Source: Psychrobacter sp. TAE2020 (lineage in GTDB: Bacteria; Pseudomonadota; Gammaproteobacteria; Pseudomonadales; Moraxellaceae). Taken from it: a DNA stretch of 64,000 nucleotides. Below, piece by piece: positions 9,601-16,064 of this stretch. The position numbers and the translations under genes are program-made. Positions within the stretch are counted from its first letter, which is position 1, and each line of letters starts with the position of its first letter. The notes under the pieces were generated by a model that was given only the letters and a program-made list of their open reading frames with translations, was not told the DNA's origin and ran no database searches. The DNA lies in the NCBI RefSeq assembly GCF_018919485.1, contig NZ_JAHLMU010000001.1, forward strand, positions 410,655 to 474,654, in the 5' to 3' direction.

Positions 9601-9825
9601 ACTCTGGGTGACGGTTTCGGTGTCCTCAACACCCCCTAAGACGGTGGTCTTAGCGCCAATCAATAAGCTACCTGTCTGTTGATTAGCGTTGAATTTGGCT
9701 GCGGTGGTGGTGAGGCTACCATCAGTCATATCACCTAAGACGACGATGTTGTCACTGCTGATAGTGACGCCTTGGTTAGTCCCTGTGGTGGTGGTCTTAG
9801 TATCTTCGGTATCGGTACGGACCAC
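6604..9825 (-). CDS. Large orphan CdiA fragment with toxin tip (M5)
   Basis: This is the longest orphan, open from 9996 right after an in-frame TGA, with first Met at 9825. About 600 residues of Ser/Thr/Gly/Asn-rich filament sequence (beta-helical FHA-2-like) come first. The repeat-B pretoxin module follows, with VINHDAAHQ and the junction DAGDAFEN at about residue 753. Next comes an entry-domain-like segment shared with M7 (KW.ADYEKA, NPALAGRMQGEL). The C-terminal ~130 residues form a toxin tip with QVYAINNHPEIAKIQHSP, QHEGEYIKF and KIYVIDP. I do not recognise the toxin family. The filament part does not match the resident CdiA closely, so it derives from another CdiA lineage. It has no secretion signals. 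Confidence 0.75.
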   Translation of the reverse strand: MVRTDTEDTKTTTTGTNQGVTISSDNIVVLGDMTDGSLTTTAAKFNANQQTGSLLIGAKTTVLGGVEDTETVTQSNKTDTTRISVDVHHAAVDTISAAEQVKEAGSALAAAKNALSDAKDRATRGELSSDAIKDYEINLAAATLNLANAQINLGSVAAGAANTAGTLGFSATANAENTRTTTTETQAQGQWQGTELNGANATFVGDDFTSVGLQGNIGQLNVDNLNSLNLKAGTNTSSSDSSSKTNSQTGSISTTGNASVGISTQQSQSQSQENTYTNSELNVGRFDGYAGTTNLTGGRINAGGGDYATDNLTIETVQNTASSSNSSSGSNLGINFNSGLPSGGSIGANKAQGNSQSITAAEQSGIVYNGDNHSLTAGSTINTGGIIANIQTDADGNQTNGTLNFTTGSLVTKDLVNTATQEQKSIGGSLSTGKTATGVSLNNVGLQLGNTGQDFESVTKATIGQGAVVTSDASTGNDSLAGVNRDALNTEIITKDMQTGGLDVDTGIDTRVFTQAGREEIAKEQRELGKNTKGVAAITGTAGLAVPSIAAGLLDKGNSNPDSLNKSGIDKAKNNVTQLINNLETGMSDNTVNLAATVEAIQEGELTNSVDNKDTLNQLNTAITQGTDAEGTQISLVDDLRDVDGNRVQGTTNVINRTDTYLSTDSMGNVVEVINHDAAHQNGQGEAAADVMGKTGNSAFDLGKWANSGAIAEERTTITPRPITAVNDSKAQQEQLASDKEKLEAQQDAGDAFENEAGYRCTGTGLNMSCSHPSDRYSAQGQAKLIYPNDKNKRDAYIAAHEASKGTGVKNIAKGVIAFATNPDTVATDSVKAIAQLILHPVDSSIAMNNAIVKWQADYEKAKLTNPALAGRMQGELSSILGTEAVIALTTGGAGAVAKTVKVANQASVDVRYNNPQEYREYLAKEAGIPKHINPLKPTNAYGLDSQQLRTYFEINGYHVNSVKEKAKGSGNAQVYAINNHPEIAKIQHSPSTSNLPLKERSQHEGEYIKFELRKAEKDKAGFIRPAVKDAYGNTKIYVIDPKTFVGTAKYSTFYNQQGQRLQYVNGKYKVIK
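7561..8195 (-). repeat. Backbone repeat B, copy 2
   Basis: This second copy of the pretoxin backbone repeat has the same 635-base length as copy 1 at 1029-1663, with scattered substitutions. Here homology continues into further cdiA-like sequence on the right, so this copy shows how the truncated copies once continued upstream. Confidence 0.85.
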
Positions 9826-10061
9826 AGCGCCAAGTTGTAAGCTGTCGCTGTTCAGCTTGATGCCTTCGCCGCCAATGGCTTCTTTCTGTGCAGTCTCAGT
9901 GGTGGTGGTAGTGCTAGTGGCTATCCCTAAGTCAATGTCGTTACCTAGTATGTATGTGCTGCCGCCCGCTTGGGTGGCAGTGAACTGGGTGCCTTGTCAA
10001 AAGCAATAAAAATAAGAAGCTTGGCCTGTAGATTTGGGTTCTTTAAAGGTCGTGAAATATG

Positions 10062-10105
10062 CGAGGCATGGGCTATTTTTCTTTAATAGTTAGCTTTGTG
10101 CCTCG
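10062..10105 (-). terminator. Possible hairpin at the M4/M5 boundary
   Basis: An inverted repeat cgaggca (10062-10068) and tgcctcg (10099-10105) encloses about 30 bases that contain a smaller ctatt/aatag pairing. It lies between the last immunity-like gene of M4 (stop at 10230) and the start of the M5 fragment (9996), where the other cassettes have the gctacgat hairpin. The long loop and missing T-run make it a weak terminator candidate. The surrounding 9997-10229 holds no convincing gene. Confidence 0.3.
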
Positions 10106-10229
10106 TCCCTCGGCAGGGGCAAGTACAGTTTTGCAGTTAGATAAAGAAATCTTATTAAATATGTTTAAGATTCTGGATGTAGCAAGCTCCATTCAGCCTA
10201 AATGCTTCATAAAATGCATAATACTTATT

Positions 10230-11087
10230 TTAATACTGAAAAGCCTCTCCATAATCTCTAAAATCAAAAAAGCCTTCTTGCCTCGACAATAAATGAGCTG
10301 CGTATTTATCTATTGCTTCTGCTGGGTTGATAAGCTTCTTAATACTATAAACATCTTGGTCTTGGATAAAAAACATATCCTTTTGAATATGATTAGTAAT
10401 AGAGAATAATTGAAAGTTCTTCTCTTGCTCTAAACCGTTAAACCTAGTATCGATTAAAGCACGAAGTTGAAAATGAGTGGCATAACTATCGTCATCTTCA
10501 TAGTCAACTAAAGAAGGCCGTTGAAACTTCTCTTCTAAAAAAGCGACCTTCTTCTTAGCCTCATTTTTCTTTCCTTCAATATCTGGACAAAGAAATACTA
10601 ACGGTGGATTATTACTAGAGGGCAGGCCACTTGGTGCCACTGGTCCATAGTTTACTCCGTCGGAAATATACCAACCTGCGCTACGCCACAACCATGATTT
10701 GATAATCTCTATTGGTAAATTAAATTCATTTTCTTTTGCATCATCAGAGATATAAGGAGAATATCTTAAGTAAATGATAATGCCATTAATATTGATCCCA
10801 GACGCTGTGATATCTGAAAATACCTCTGGATTGGCCGTTCTTTGAATAGCATAAAAGAACTCTTCTTTTACACCTGATAAAACCTTATAGGTTTCGGGTT
10901 GATTATCTTTGAAAGGAGAAAAAAAATACTCATGAAAACTTTGCTCTTGAGGCTTAGCATCTTTAAAGTTTAGTGAATTAAATTTAATTTTTGTTTCATC
11001 TCTATTTTTTATATGAACATCATCGATATTGATTTTATTTAAATCATAGTAAATCTCATCAAACCTACTCAAGACATCGGTATTCAT
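10230..11087 (-). CDS. Second immunity-like protein of cassette M4
   Basis: A 285-residue soluble protein, large for an immunity protein, with no signal peptide or membrane helix. Visible features are GIIIYLRYSPYISDD, a Trp-rich stretch (SWLWRSAGWYISDG) and a charged mid-section with FLEEKFQRPSLVDYEDDDSY. It lies 50 nt after the small gene 11138-11530. It may be the immunity protein of a lost toxin or an additional accessory protein. I do not recognise it. Confidence 0.6.
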   Translation of the reverse strand: MNTDVLSRFDEIYYDLNKINIDDVHIKNRDETKIKFNSLNFKDAKPQEQSFHEYFFSPFKDNQPETYKVLSGVKEEFFYAIQRTANPEVFSDITASGININGIIIYLRYSPYISDDAKENEFNLPIEIIKSWLWRSAGWYISDGVNYGPVAPSGLPSSNNPPLVFLCPDIEGKKNEAKKKVAFLEEKFQRPSLVDYEDDDSYATHFQLRALIDTRFNGLEQEKNFQLFSITNHIQKDMFFIQDQDVYSIKKLINPAEAIDKYAAHLLSRQEGFFDFRDYGEAFQY

Positions 11088-11137
11088 TCTATTTAACTCC
11101 TTTTGCTTTGATAAAGATTAAGCCATCTATATGTCAT

Positions 11138-11530
11138 TCATAATTTCTTTGTCATCTTTAAACTATTAGAGAGGCTCTCAATAACGTTTAGACTTTCTGG
11201 TATAAATATCCATGTATCAAAACTAACAGCTGTTACATCATCGAAAGAACTTATAACGTCTTTTAACTTAGATTCTAGGACTGGCAAAGAATTATCATTC
11301 CAGATAATAAAACACGAAGAACTTAAGTCTAAAGTCAGATTTCTTCTAATATTATTTATATCATCTAGCACAACTTTACTATCGATAGCTTTCCAATCAA
11401 TCCTTCCGCATCCACTAGACTCAAACGGAAAGGAATTAGTAAATTTTTTTAATATATTTGCTGACTGTTCTGATGTTAAAATTCTAACATTATCAAGAGC
11501 TTCAACTGCTTCTTCAAGTAGAATATTCAT
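11138..11530 (-). CDS. Probable immunity protein for the M4 Hint-linked toxin
   Basis: A 130-residue soluble protein that starts 6 nt after the toxin stop codon. It shows GCGRIDW in the first half, then CFIIWNDNSLPVLESKL and DDVTAVSFDTWIFIPE, a pattern I associate with small CdiI-like immunity proteins, although I cannot give a family accession. Position and coupling make it the cognate immunity of the tip encoded at 11537-13231. Confidence 0.75.
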   Translation of the reverse strand: MNILLEEAVEALDNVRILTSEQSANILKKFTNSFPFESSGCGRIDWKAIDSKVVLDDINNIRRNLTLDLSSSCFIIWNDNSLPVLESKLKDVISSFDDVTAVSFDTWIFIPESLNVIESLSNSLKMTKKL

Positions 11531-11536
11531 TGTCTA

Positions 11537-13003
11537 TTACCTATTCAGTTGTTTGAGATAATTTACGAAGTCGACTTCAGTTCCTCCTTCTATTGGAATA
11601 GCATATTTTTTCGCGTTTGTTCCTTTGCCGTTTCTAAAATCCTCCACATTAAAATGCAATCCCTTAGTATCATCATAATCTAATCGCCATCTGACTTTAC
11701 CATCAAGTGATTGGCGACCCACAACCTTACCATACCCCTGGCTGACTTCTAATCTTCCTATTACTGGATTTGAATTACCCATAGGAGCGACATCATCAAT
11801 CAGTTGAAGTGCTTTATTTCTAGCTTGCTCAAATGATCGTACTGATGGCAACACAATTTCACAACAATTAGCATTGTGTACCCAAAGACCTATTTCACCA
11901 ATATGATAAGTATGGAAGTCCTGTACTTCAAAGTTATAAACCGTTTCATTCTTATCTAAAGCAGTTTGGCTAATTATTGTCGCAGTAGCTTTACCATGCT
12001 TATCAAGTAGCTTCATCCCTGCTTCTAAAATAGATGCCTTACGCCAGCCTTCACCGTCAATCCAAAACGGATGCTCTTCTGTGGTATTGATGGTTTCTTC
12101 TAAGCCGTTGTCGTGTTCTATCTTAACTTCAAAGATAGCAGAATTAGGCGTAACCTTGGTGTCAATGACAGGTCGATAATCATATTTGTCACCAAACTCT
12201 TCTCTCGACCAAACCAGTTCGCCACGCTCAATAGCTTCAATGGGTTTTGTACCATCTATAGTATGGATTAGCGTGCCTGCGGTAAAGCATACTGTGCCAC
12301 TACATACCTTACTAAAGTCTAAATTTTTAGCTGCTCCTGCTTGTTTAATAGGAGTACCTGTGATTACAGGTAGATTTGAGCCTATATTTGTAGAAGGCAA
12401 GTCAGAAGCTGCACTTTTGCTAGCCTTTCTACTAGCAGCTAGTTTAGCAAGATAAGCAGAACTATACTGCTTGACTACTCTACCTTTATTTGAAATTATA
12501 ATACCACTTTTGCCTATACTAACGACCATATTGGCAGTTGAACCCGACCCAGCCATCAAAGGCGTAAAAATATGGATTGCAGCATCTTCTACATCAAATC
12601 CTAATGTCTTAGACATACTTTTTACGAATTTATCAAAATCTTTCTCTGTTATAGGTCGAGTTTTAGTTCCCCATACATTTTTCATGTCCTCCCACTCGCC
12701 AGAGTAACCAGGTACAGTACCGTCGTAGATTCCACCATCATCAAAAGCATCGCCAGCATCCTGCTGAGTCTCTAACTTCTCCTTGTCAATTGCGAGTTGC
12801 TCTTGCTGGGCTTTAGCATCGTTAGTAGTTGTGATTGGTTTTGGTGTGATCGTTGTACGCTCTTCTGCAATAGCGCCACTGTTCGCCCACTTGCCTAAGT
12901 TAAAGGCACTGTTGCCTGTTTGACCTATCACATCAGCTGCAAATTCTCCTTGACCGTTTTGATGAGCGGCGTCATGGTTGATGACTTCGACCACGTTACC
13001 CAT
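11537..13003 (-). CDS. Orphan CdiA fragment with pretoxin-Hint domain and toxin (M4)
   Basis: The fragment is open from 13231 after an in-frame TAA, so the Met at 13003 is internal. Residues 1-90 belong to backbone repeat B and end at DAGDAF. Residues ~237-378 form a Hint (Hedgehog/intein-like) pretoxin domain. It opens with the nucleophile-type CFTAGTLIHT, continues through IEAIERGELVWSR and TTEEHPFW, and closes with FHTYHIGEIGLWVHNANC. In polymorphic toxins such domains autoproteolytically release the tip. The last ~110 residues are the presumed toxin (VIGRLE, YGKVVGRQS, KVRWRLDYDDTKGLHFNVEDFRN in part). I suspect an RNase, without proof. Immunity candidates follow at 11138-11530 and 10230-11087. 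Confidence 0.8.
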   Translation of the reverse strand: MGNVVEVINHDAAHQNGQGEFAADVIGQTGNSAFNLGKWANSGAIAEERTTITPKPITTTNDAKAQQEQLAIDKEKLETQQDAGDAFDDGGIYDGTVPGYSGEWEDMKNVWGTKTRPITEKDFDKFVKSMSKTLGFDVEDAAIHIFTPLMAGSGSTANMVVSIGKSGIIISNKGRVVKQYSSAYLAKLAASRKASKSAASDLPSTNIGSNLPVITGTPIKQAGAAKNLDFSKVCSGTVCFTAGTLIHTIDGTKPIEAIERGELVWSREEFGDKYDYRPVIDTKVTPNSAIFEVKIEHDNGLEETINTTEEHPFWIDGEGWRKASILEAGMKLLDKHGKATATIISQTALDKNETVYNFEVQDFHTYHIGEIGLWVHNANCCEIVLPSVRSFEQARNKALQLIDDVAPMGNSNPVIGRLEVSQGYGKVVGRQSLDGKVRWRLDYDDTKGLHFNVEDFRNGKGTNAKKYAIPIEGGTEVDFVNYLKQLNR

Positions 13004-13225
13004 ACTATCGGTAGCAATATAAGTATCGGTACCATTAATGACGTTGGTTGTGCCTTGGACTCTATTGCCTTCTACATTACGTAGATCATCTACCAGACTG
13101 ATTTGCGTACCCTCAGCATCAGTGCCTTGGGTGATAGCAGCATTAAGCTGATTGAGGGTGTCTTTGTTGTCAACAGAATTCGTCAGCTCGCCTTCTTGTA
13201 TGGCTTCTATAGTGGCGGCAAAATT
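12741..13225 (-). repeat. Backbone repeat B, copy 3 (truncated)
   Basis: This copy shares the DAGDAF end and the HDAAHQ region with the copies at 1029-1663 and 7561-8195. It is cut on the right at the codons for AATIEAIQEG, next to the boundary hairpin at 13241-13278. The cut point differs from that of copy 1, so the truncations were separate events. Confidence 0.85.
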
Positions 13226-13240
13226 GATAACTTAAAAATA

Positions 13241-13278
13241 AAAAAAGCTACGATATAAAGATTTATATCGTAGCTTTT
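13241..13278 (-). terminator. Cassette-boundary hairpin between M3 and M4
   Basis: A perfect 13-bp stem, gctacgatataaa (13247-13259) with tttatatcgtagc (13262-13274), has a two-base loop and flanking A and T runs. It is the most stable of the six related hairpins. It follows the immunity genes of cassette M3 and sits 10 nt before the M4 fragment. Confidence 0.85.
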
Positions 13279-13379
13279 GGATATATTATTCGTTGTTGTT
13301 AATAGCTTAATATGCATAATAAATTTGCATTATTTCGTTATGATAAAACTACTTATTCATAACTGTCTTACTGTCAAAT

Positions 13380-13901
13380 TTATTCTCTTAAATTATTCAA
13401 TATAACTAAATTATTATCTGTAAGCAAACTATCATAGTAAACTTTATCATCTTTTAGTTTATTACCATCTTGAAATACAGTGCTAACAAACATTTTGATA
13501 TTACTCCTCACTACATCACTACTTGCTCTAATGTATAAATTATTAAAATACATTAGATATTTCTCCATAAGTTGCAAATCAAAAATTTTAAAGTTTTCAG
13601 AAAACATTGATGCAAAGCTCATCGATTCAAGATCAACAATCATGATTCTAATTAATTCTAAAATAAAACAGTCTGGTATAGTTTTAAATGATGCGCACAA
13701 ACCGTAATAAGAAGTTAGAGAGATATCTATATCAGACTCTTCACTGTCCTCACCATAATAATAGTTAGAGTTTAATATTGCTTGATGTTTCATCCTATTA
13801 AAGTTTATTACTTTTCCATAGTCCAAATCATATATTTCGTAGGGCATAACGAAAACATCGTTTTCAACTTCATCGTTTACTACATCCTCTATACTTATCA
13901 T
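13380..13901 (-). CDS. Second immunity-like protein of cassette M3
   Basis: A 173-residue soluble, strongly acidic protein (EDVVNDEVENDVF at the N-terminus, YYYGEDSEESDIDISL later) rich in Leu/Ile/Met in the second half. It lies 50 nt downstream of 13952-14410 and about 100 nt before the boundary hairpin. High acidity is common in immunity proteins of basic nuclease toxins. The family is not recognised. Confidence 0.6.
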   Translation of the reverse strand: MISIEDVVNDEVENDVFVMPYEIYDLDYGKVINFNRMKHQAILNSNYYYGEDSEESDIDISLTSYYGLCASFKTIPDCFILELIRIMIVDLESMSFASMFSENFKIFDLQLMEKYLMYFNNLYIRASSDVVRSNIKMFVSTVFQDGNKLKDDKVYYDSLLTDNNLVILNNLRE

Positions 13902-13951
13902 TTTTATCCGTTTTCTTTAATGAATGCTTACCAAATTAGTCATCACTTATT

Positions 13952-14410
13952 TTAAAATTCTGAATGTATATAATTAGTTGATTTGCCAAATTCATGACAC
14001 CATATAGTTGATGCTGCACCCATAAATTGTAAATAAGATAGCTGACTTTTATCCTTATTTTCTACTCTAACATGAAACTGAATAGCGTCATGAGAACCAG
14101 TATTGTTAATCATATGCCAATAATAAAAAACAGTGAAACTATTAGCTGAGAAAGGGTTTTTTGTTTCCATATACTTATATGAACTTGTCAACATAAGATT
14201 TTCAATTGACCAATATAACTCATCAGTATCATTGTTTACATTCAAATATATAGTGCCTAAGACGTCTGTTTCAAATTGAATGCATTCAATTTGGTCGGGC
14301 GCACCTTTAATTTGGTCGGGCATGTCTTCATCAATATAAAACCTCATAGATAGTATATTTACAATACCATCTACATTAATCTTGTCTTCAAACATATCAC
14401 TATTGTTCAT
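13952..14410 (-). CDS. Probable immunity protein for the broken M3 toxin
   Basis: A 152-residue acidic soluble protein that starts 5 nt after the stop codon of the toxin remnant 14416-15020. It carries a small local duplication (MPDQIKGAPDQIE) that is visible in the DNA as two copies of tttggtcgggc near 14290 and 14311. Gene order marks it as the immunity gene of cassette M3. It remains intact although the toxin reading frame is broken. Confidence 0.65.
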   Translation of the reverse strand: MNNSDMFEDKINVDGIVNILSMRFYIDEDMPDQIKGAPDQIECIQFETDVLGTIYLNVNNDTDELYWSIENLMLTSSYKYMETKNPFSANSFTVFYYWHMINNTGSHDAIQFHVRVENKDKSQLSYLQFMGAASTIWCHEFGKSTNYIHSEF

Positions 14411-14415
14411 AATTA

Positions 14416-15020
14416 TTACCTTTTTTGGCTTAATCTTTTAGCATCTTTTATTAGCTTCAGAGCCGTTACAGCATCGGGATCACCTCTAGCTGCTCTATTT
14501 GCAATTTCGCCTACTTTCTCATTTCTTAGATAACTTTCGACTTTATTAACATTGCTACCAGTACCACCTCGCGAACGTATTGCGTCTGCTACCGTCTTAT
14601 CTTTCAAATTTGTTAGATTACCTAAACTCCTCTTACCTTTTCCAGTTAATTTAATGCCTCCATCGCCATCATCATCAGGATCTGGCGGTGTAGAAGCAAC
14701 TTGCGAAGAACTTCCAAACGCATTCTGCCCGTTACCTCGATCATTACCCTTAGATTTAGCAAGTATAGCATTAGTAGCTTTTCTGACTTCTTCAGCGGCA
14801 GCAATAGCATTTTCCTGCGCATTATTCAAACCAGCTTTAACAGTTTCAGAACATATTTCTGTCGCTGCACAACCAGCTATACCTAAACCTGTTAAACCTA
14901 CTGCTGCTTCTGTAGCGCAGTTTGAGTCGCATTACCTACATTGGTCACTCCAGAAGGATTAGTAGTTGGCGCAATTGAAGATTGATAAACTCTTGATGCT
15001 TTGCCTGTTTTTGGGTTCAT
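14416..15020 (-). pseudogene. Frameshifted orphan toxin fragment (M3)
   Basis: A first frame from an ATG at 15020 (MNPKTGKASRVYQSS) runs 40 codons to a stop at 14898. The sensible continuation (ATEAAVGLTGLGIAGC, then NNAQENAIAAAEE) is in another frame that runs to the stop at 14416. The break lies near 14915. The intact downstream part, 137 residues from Met 14829, holds a Pro/Asp/Gly linker (PPDPDDDGDGG) and a basic C-terminal domain (LTGKGKRSLGNL, DKTVADAIRSRGGTGSNVN, ALKLIKDAKRLSQKR), presumably the toxin. Almost no cdiA backbone remains, making this the most eroded cassette. A sequencing error cannot be ruled out. Confidence 0.65.
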
Positions 15021-15023
15021 GAC

Positions 15024-15061
15024 AAAAAAGCTACGATACGTATTAGACATCGTAGCTTTTT
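15024..15061 (-). terminator. Cassette-boundary hairpin between M2 and M3
   Basis: The stem gctacgat (15030-15037) pairs with atcgtagc (15049-15056) and is framed by a six-base A-run and a five-base T-run. It starts 4 nt from the ATG at 15020 that opens the M3 remnant and follows the second immunity gene of M2. Confidence 0.85.
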
Positions 15062-15105
15062 AATAAGTTCAATTATTAGTTGCATAGAGTAATAGTTCTA
15101 CTAAC

Positions 15106-15510
15106 TTATAATATATGACTTGGTAATATAGTTTCATCCAATAATTGATTGAAGCTCTTTTCATCAATCTTTACGGCCTGACTTGTACCAGTCCTTTGCT
15201 TCTTCCATAACTCAATAAAATATCGATTATCAATTTCGTATAATATGTAAGGTTCAGATGAGGAGAAATACAAGTATTCCTTCAGTGTTTGGTCAAGGTT
15301 TTTAAGCCTAGTGTTTTTATCAATAATTTGATTAAAGTTATAGCTATCGCTCTTTAACTCCTCAAAACTTTGTTTGGTGATCTGTACAATTCGGTCTCTG
15401 CCACCATAACCGCCATTCAAAAATATTACGAAATAATAATTTTCAAGATTGTATAAGGCATATACTTCTGGTCTTTTAGAAAAATAAAATATATTTAATG
15501 TTCTTTTCAT
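15106..15510 (-). CDS. Second immunity-like protein of cassette M2, internally duplicated
   Basis: A 134-residue soluble protein made of two related halves. The first contains LENYYFVIFLNGG, IVQI and SFEEL. The second contains IDNRYFIELWKK, AVKI and SFNQL in the same order and spacing. This suggests an ancestral domain duplication. It begins 17 nt after the gene 15528-16064. I do not recognise the family; an immunity role is inferred from position. Confidence 0.6.
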   Translation of the reverse strand: MKRTLNIFYFSKRPEVYALYNLENYYFVIFLNGGYGGRDRIVQITKQSFEELKSDSYNFNQIIDKNTRLKNLDQTLKEYLYFSSSEPYILYEIDNRYFIELWKKQRTGTSQAVKIDEKSFNQLLDETILPSHIL

Positions 15511-15527
15511 TATAATTACAATATTTT

Positions 15528-16064
15528 TTAGCGTCGTATTTTTTGACTAGTTTCAATTAACTGTGGATTAGTTGGATCCACTGCAAAAAGTGTATAAAAG
15601 GAGTATATAGGGTTAGAAGTACTGTTTATAGTTACACTATTTTTATCGGGATGTTCTATAGATTCTTGTGCGAAACTTTCAATATACAAGCTACTTTTGA
15701 GGTTATCTGTTAACTTGATTTGAAAACGTAAACTACCATCTGCATTATAAACAGCTGCATTATTGGGATATTTAAAAAACCACGGATAACTGGTAGCTTG
15801 ACTAAACTTGCTTGGCTGTTCTTTGTAAATAACAATAAATCCCGTGCGATCGGGTAACAGCTCTATAATGTTGGAGATTGGAATTGAGATTTCTTGACCA
15901 TCTGCTAGCTTAATAAAACGTTTAGATGAAATTACTTTATGACCTTTACTGAGATGAGTATATAGTCCAGAACCTTTATTCTGATCTAGACTGCTTTCTA
16001 TAAATAATTGTCCATCATCGCATGTACTTTTAATCAAAACTTCTTCAATCAATGTTTTTTTCAT
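15528..16064 (-). CDS. Probable immunity protein for the M2 toxin
   Basis: A 178-residue soluble protein whose start overlaps the toxin stop codon by 4 nt (16061-16064), a strong sign of coupled translation. It appears beta-rich, with short hydrophobic strands such as QEISIPISNIIELL and TGFIVIYKEQ and no export signal. It should neutralise the tip encoded at 16061-18676. The family is not recognised. Confidence 0.7.
   Translation of the reverse strand: MKKTLIEEVLIKSTCDDGQLFIESSLDQNKGSGLYTHLSKGHKVISSKRFIKLADGQEISIPISNIIELLPDRTGFIVIYKEQPSKFSQATSYPWFFKYPNNAAVYNADGSLRFQIKLTDNLKSSLYIESFAQESIEHPDKNSVTINSTSNPIYSFYTLFAVDPTNPQLIETSQKIRR

Noticed and set aside
10059..10292. A 77-codon plus-strand ORF in the gap between M4 and M5
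   Set aside because: It overlaps the end of the gene at 10230-11087 and shows no ribosome-binding site or recognisable protein features.
14552..14962. A 136-codon plus-strand ORF
   Set aside because: It is antisense to the M3 toxin remnant and its product shows only the low-complexity pattern of a shadow frame.
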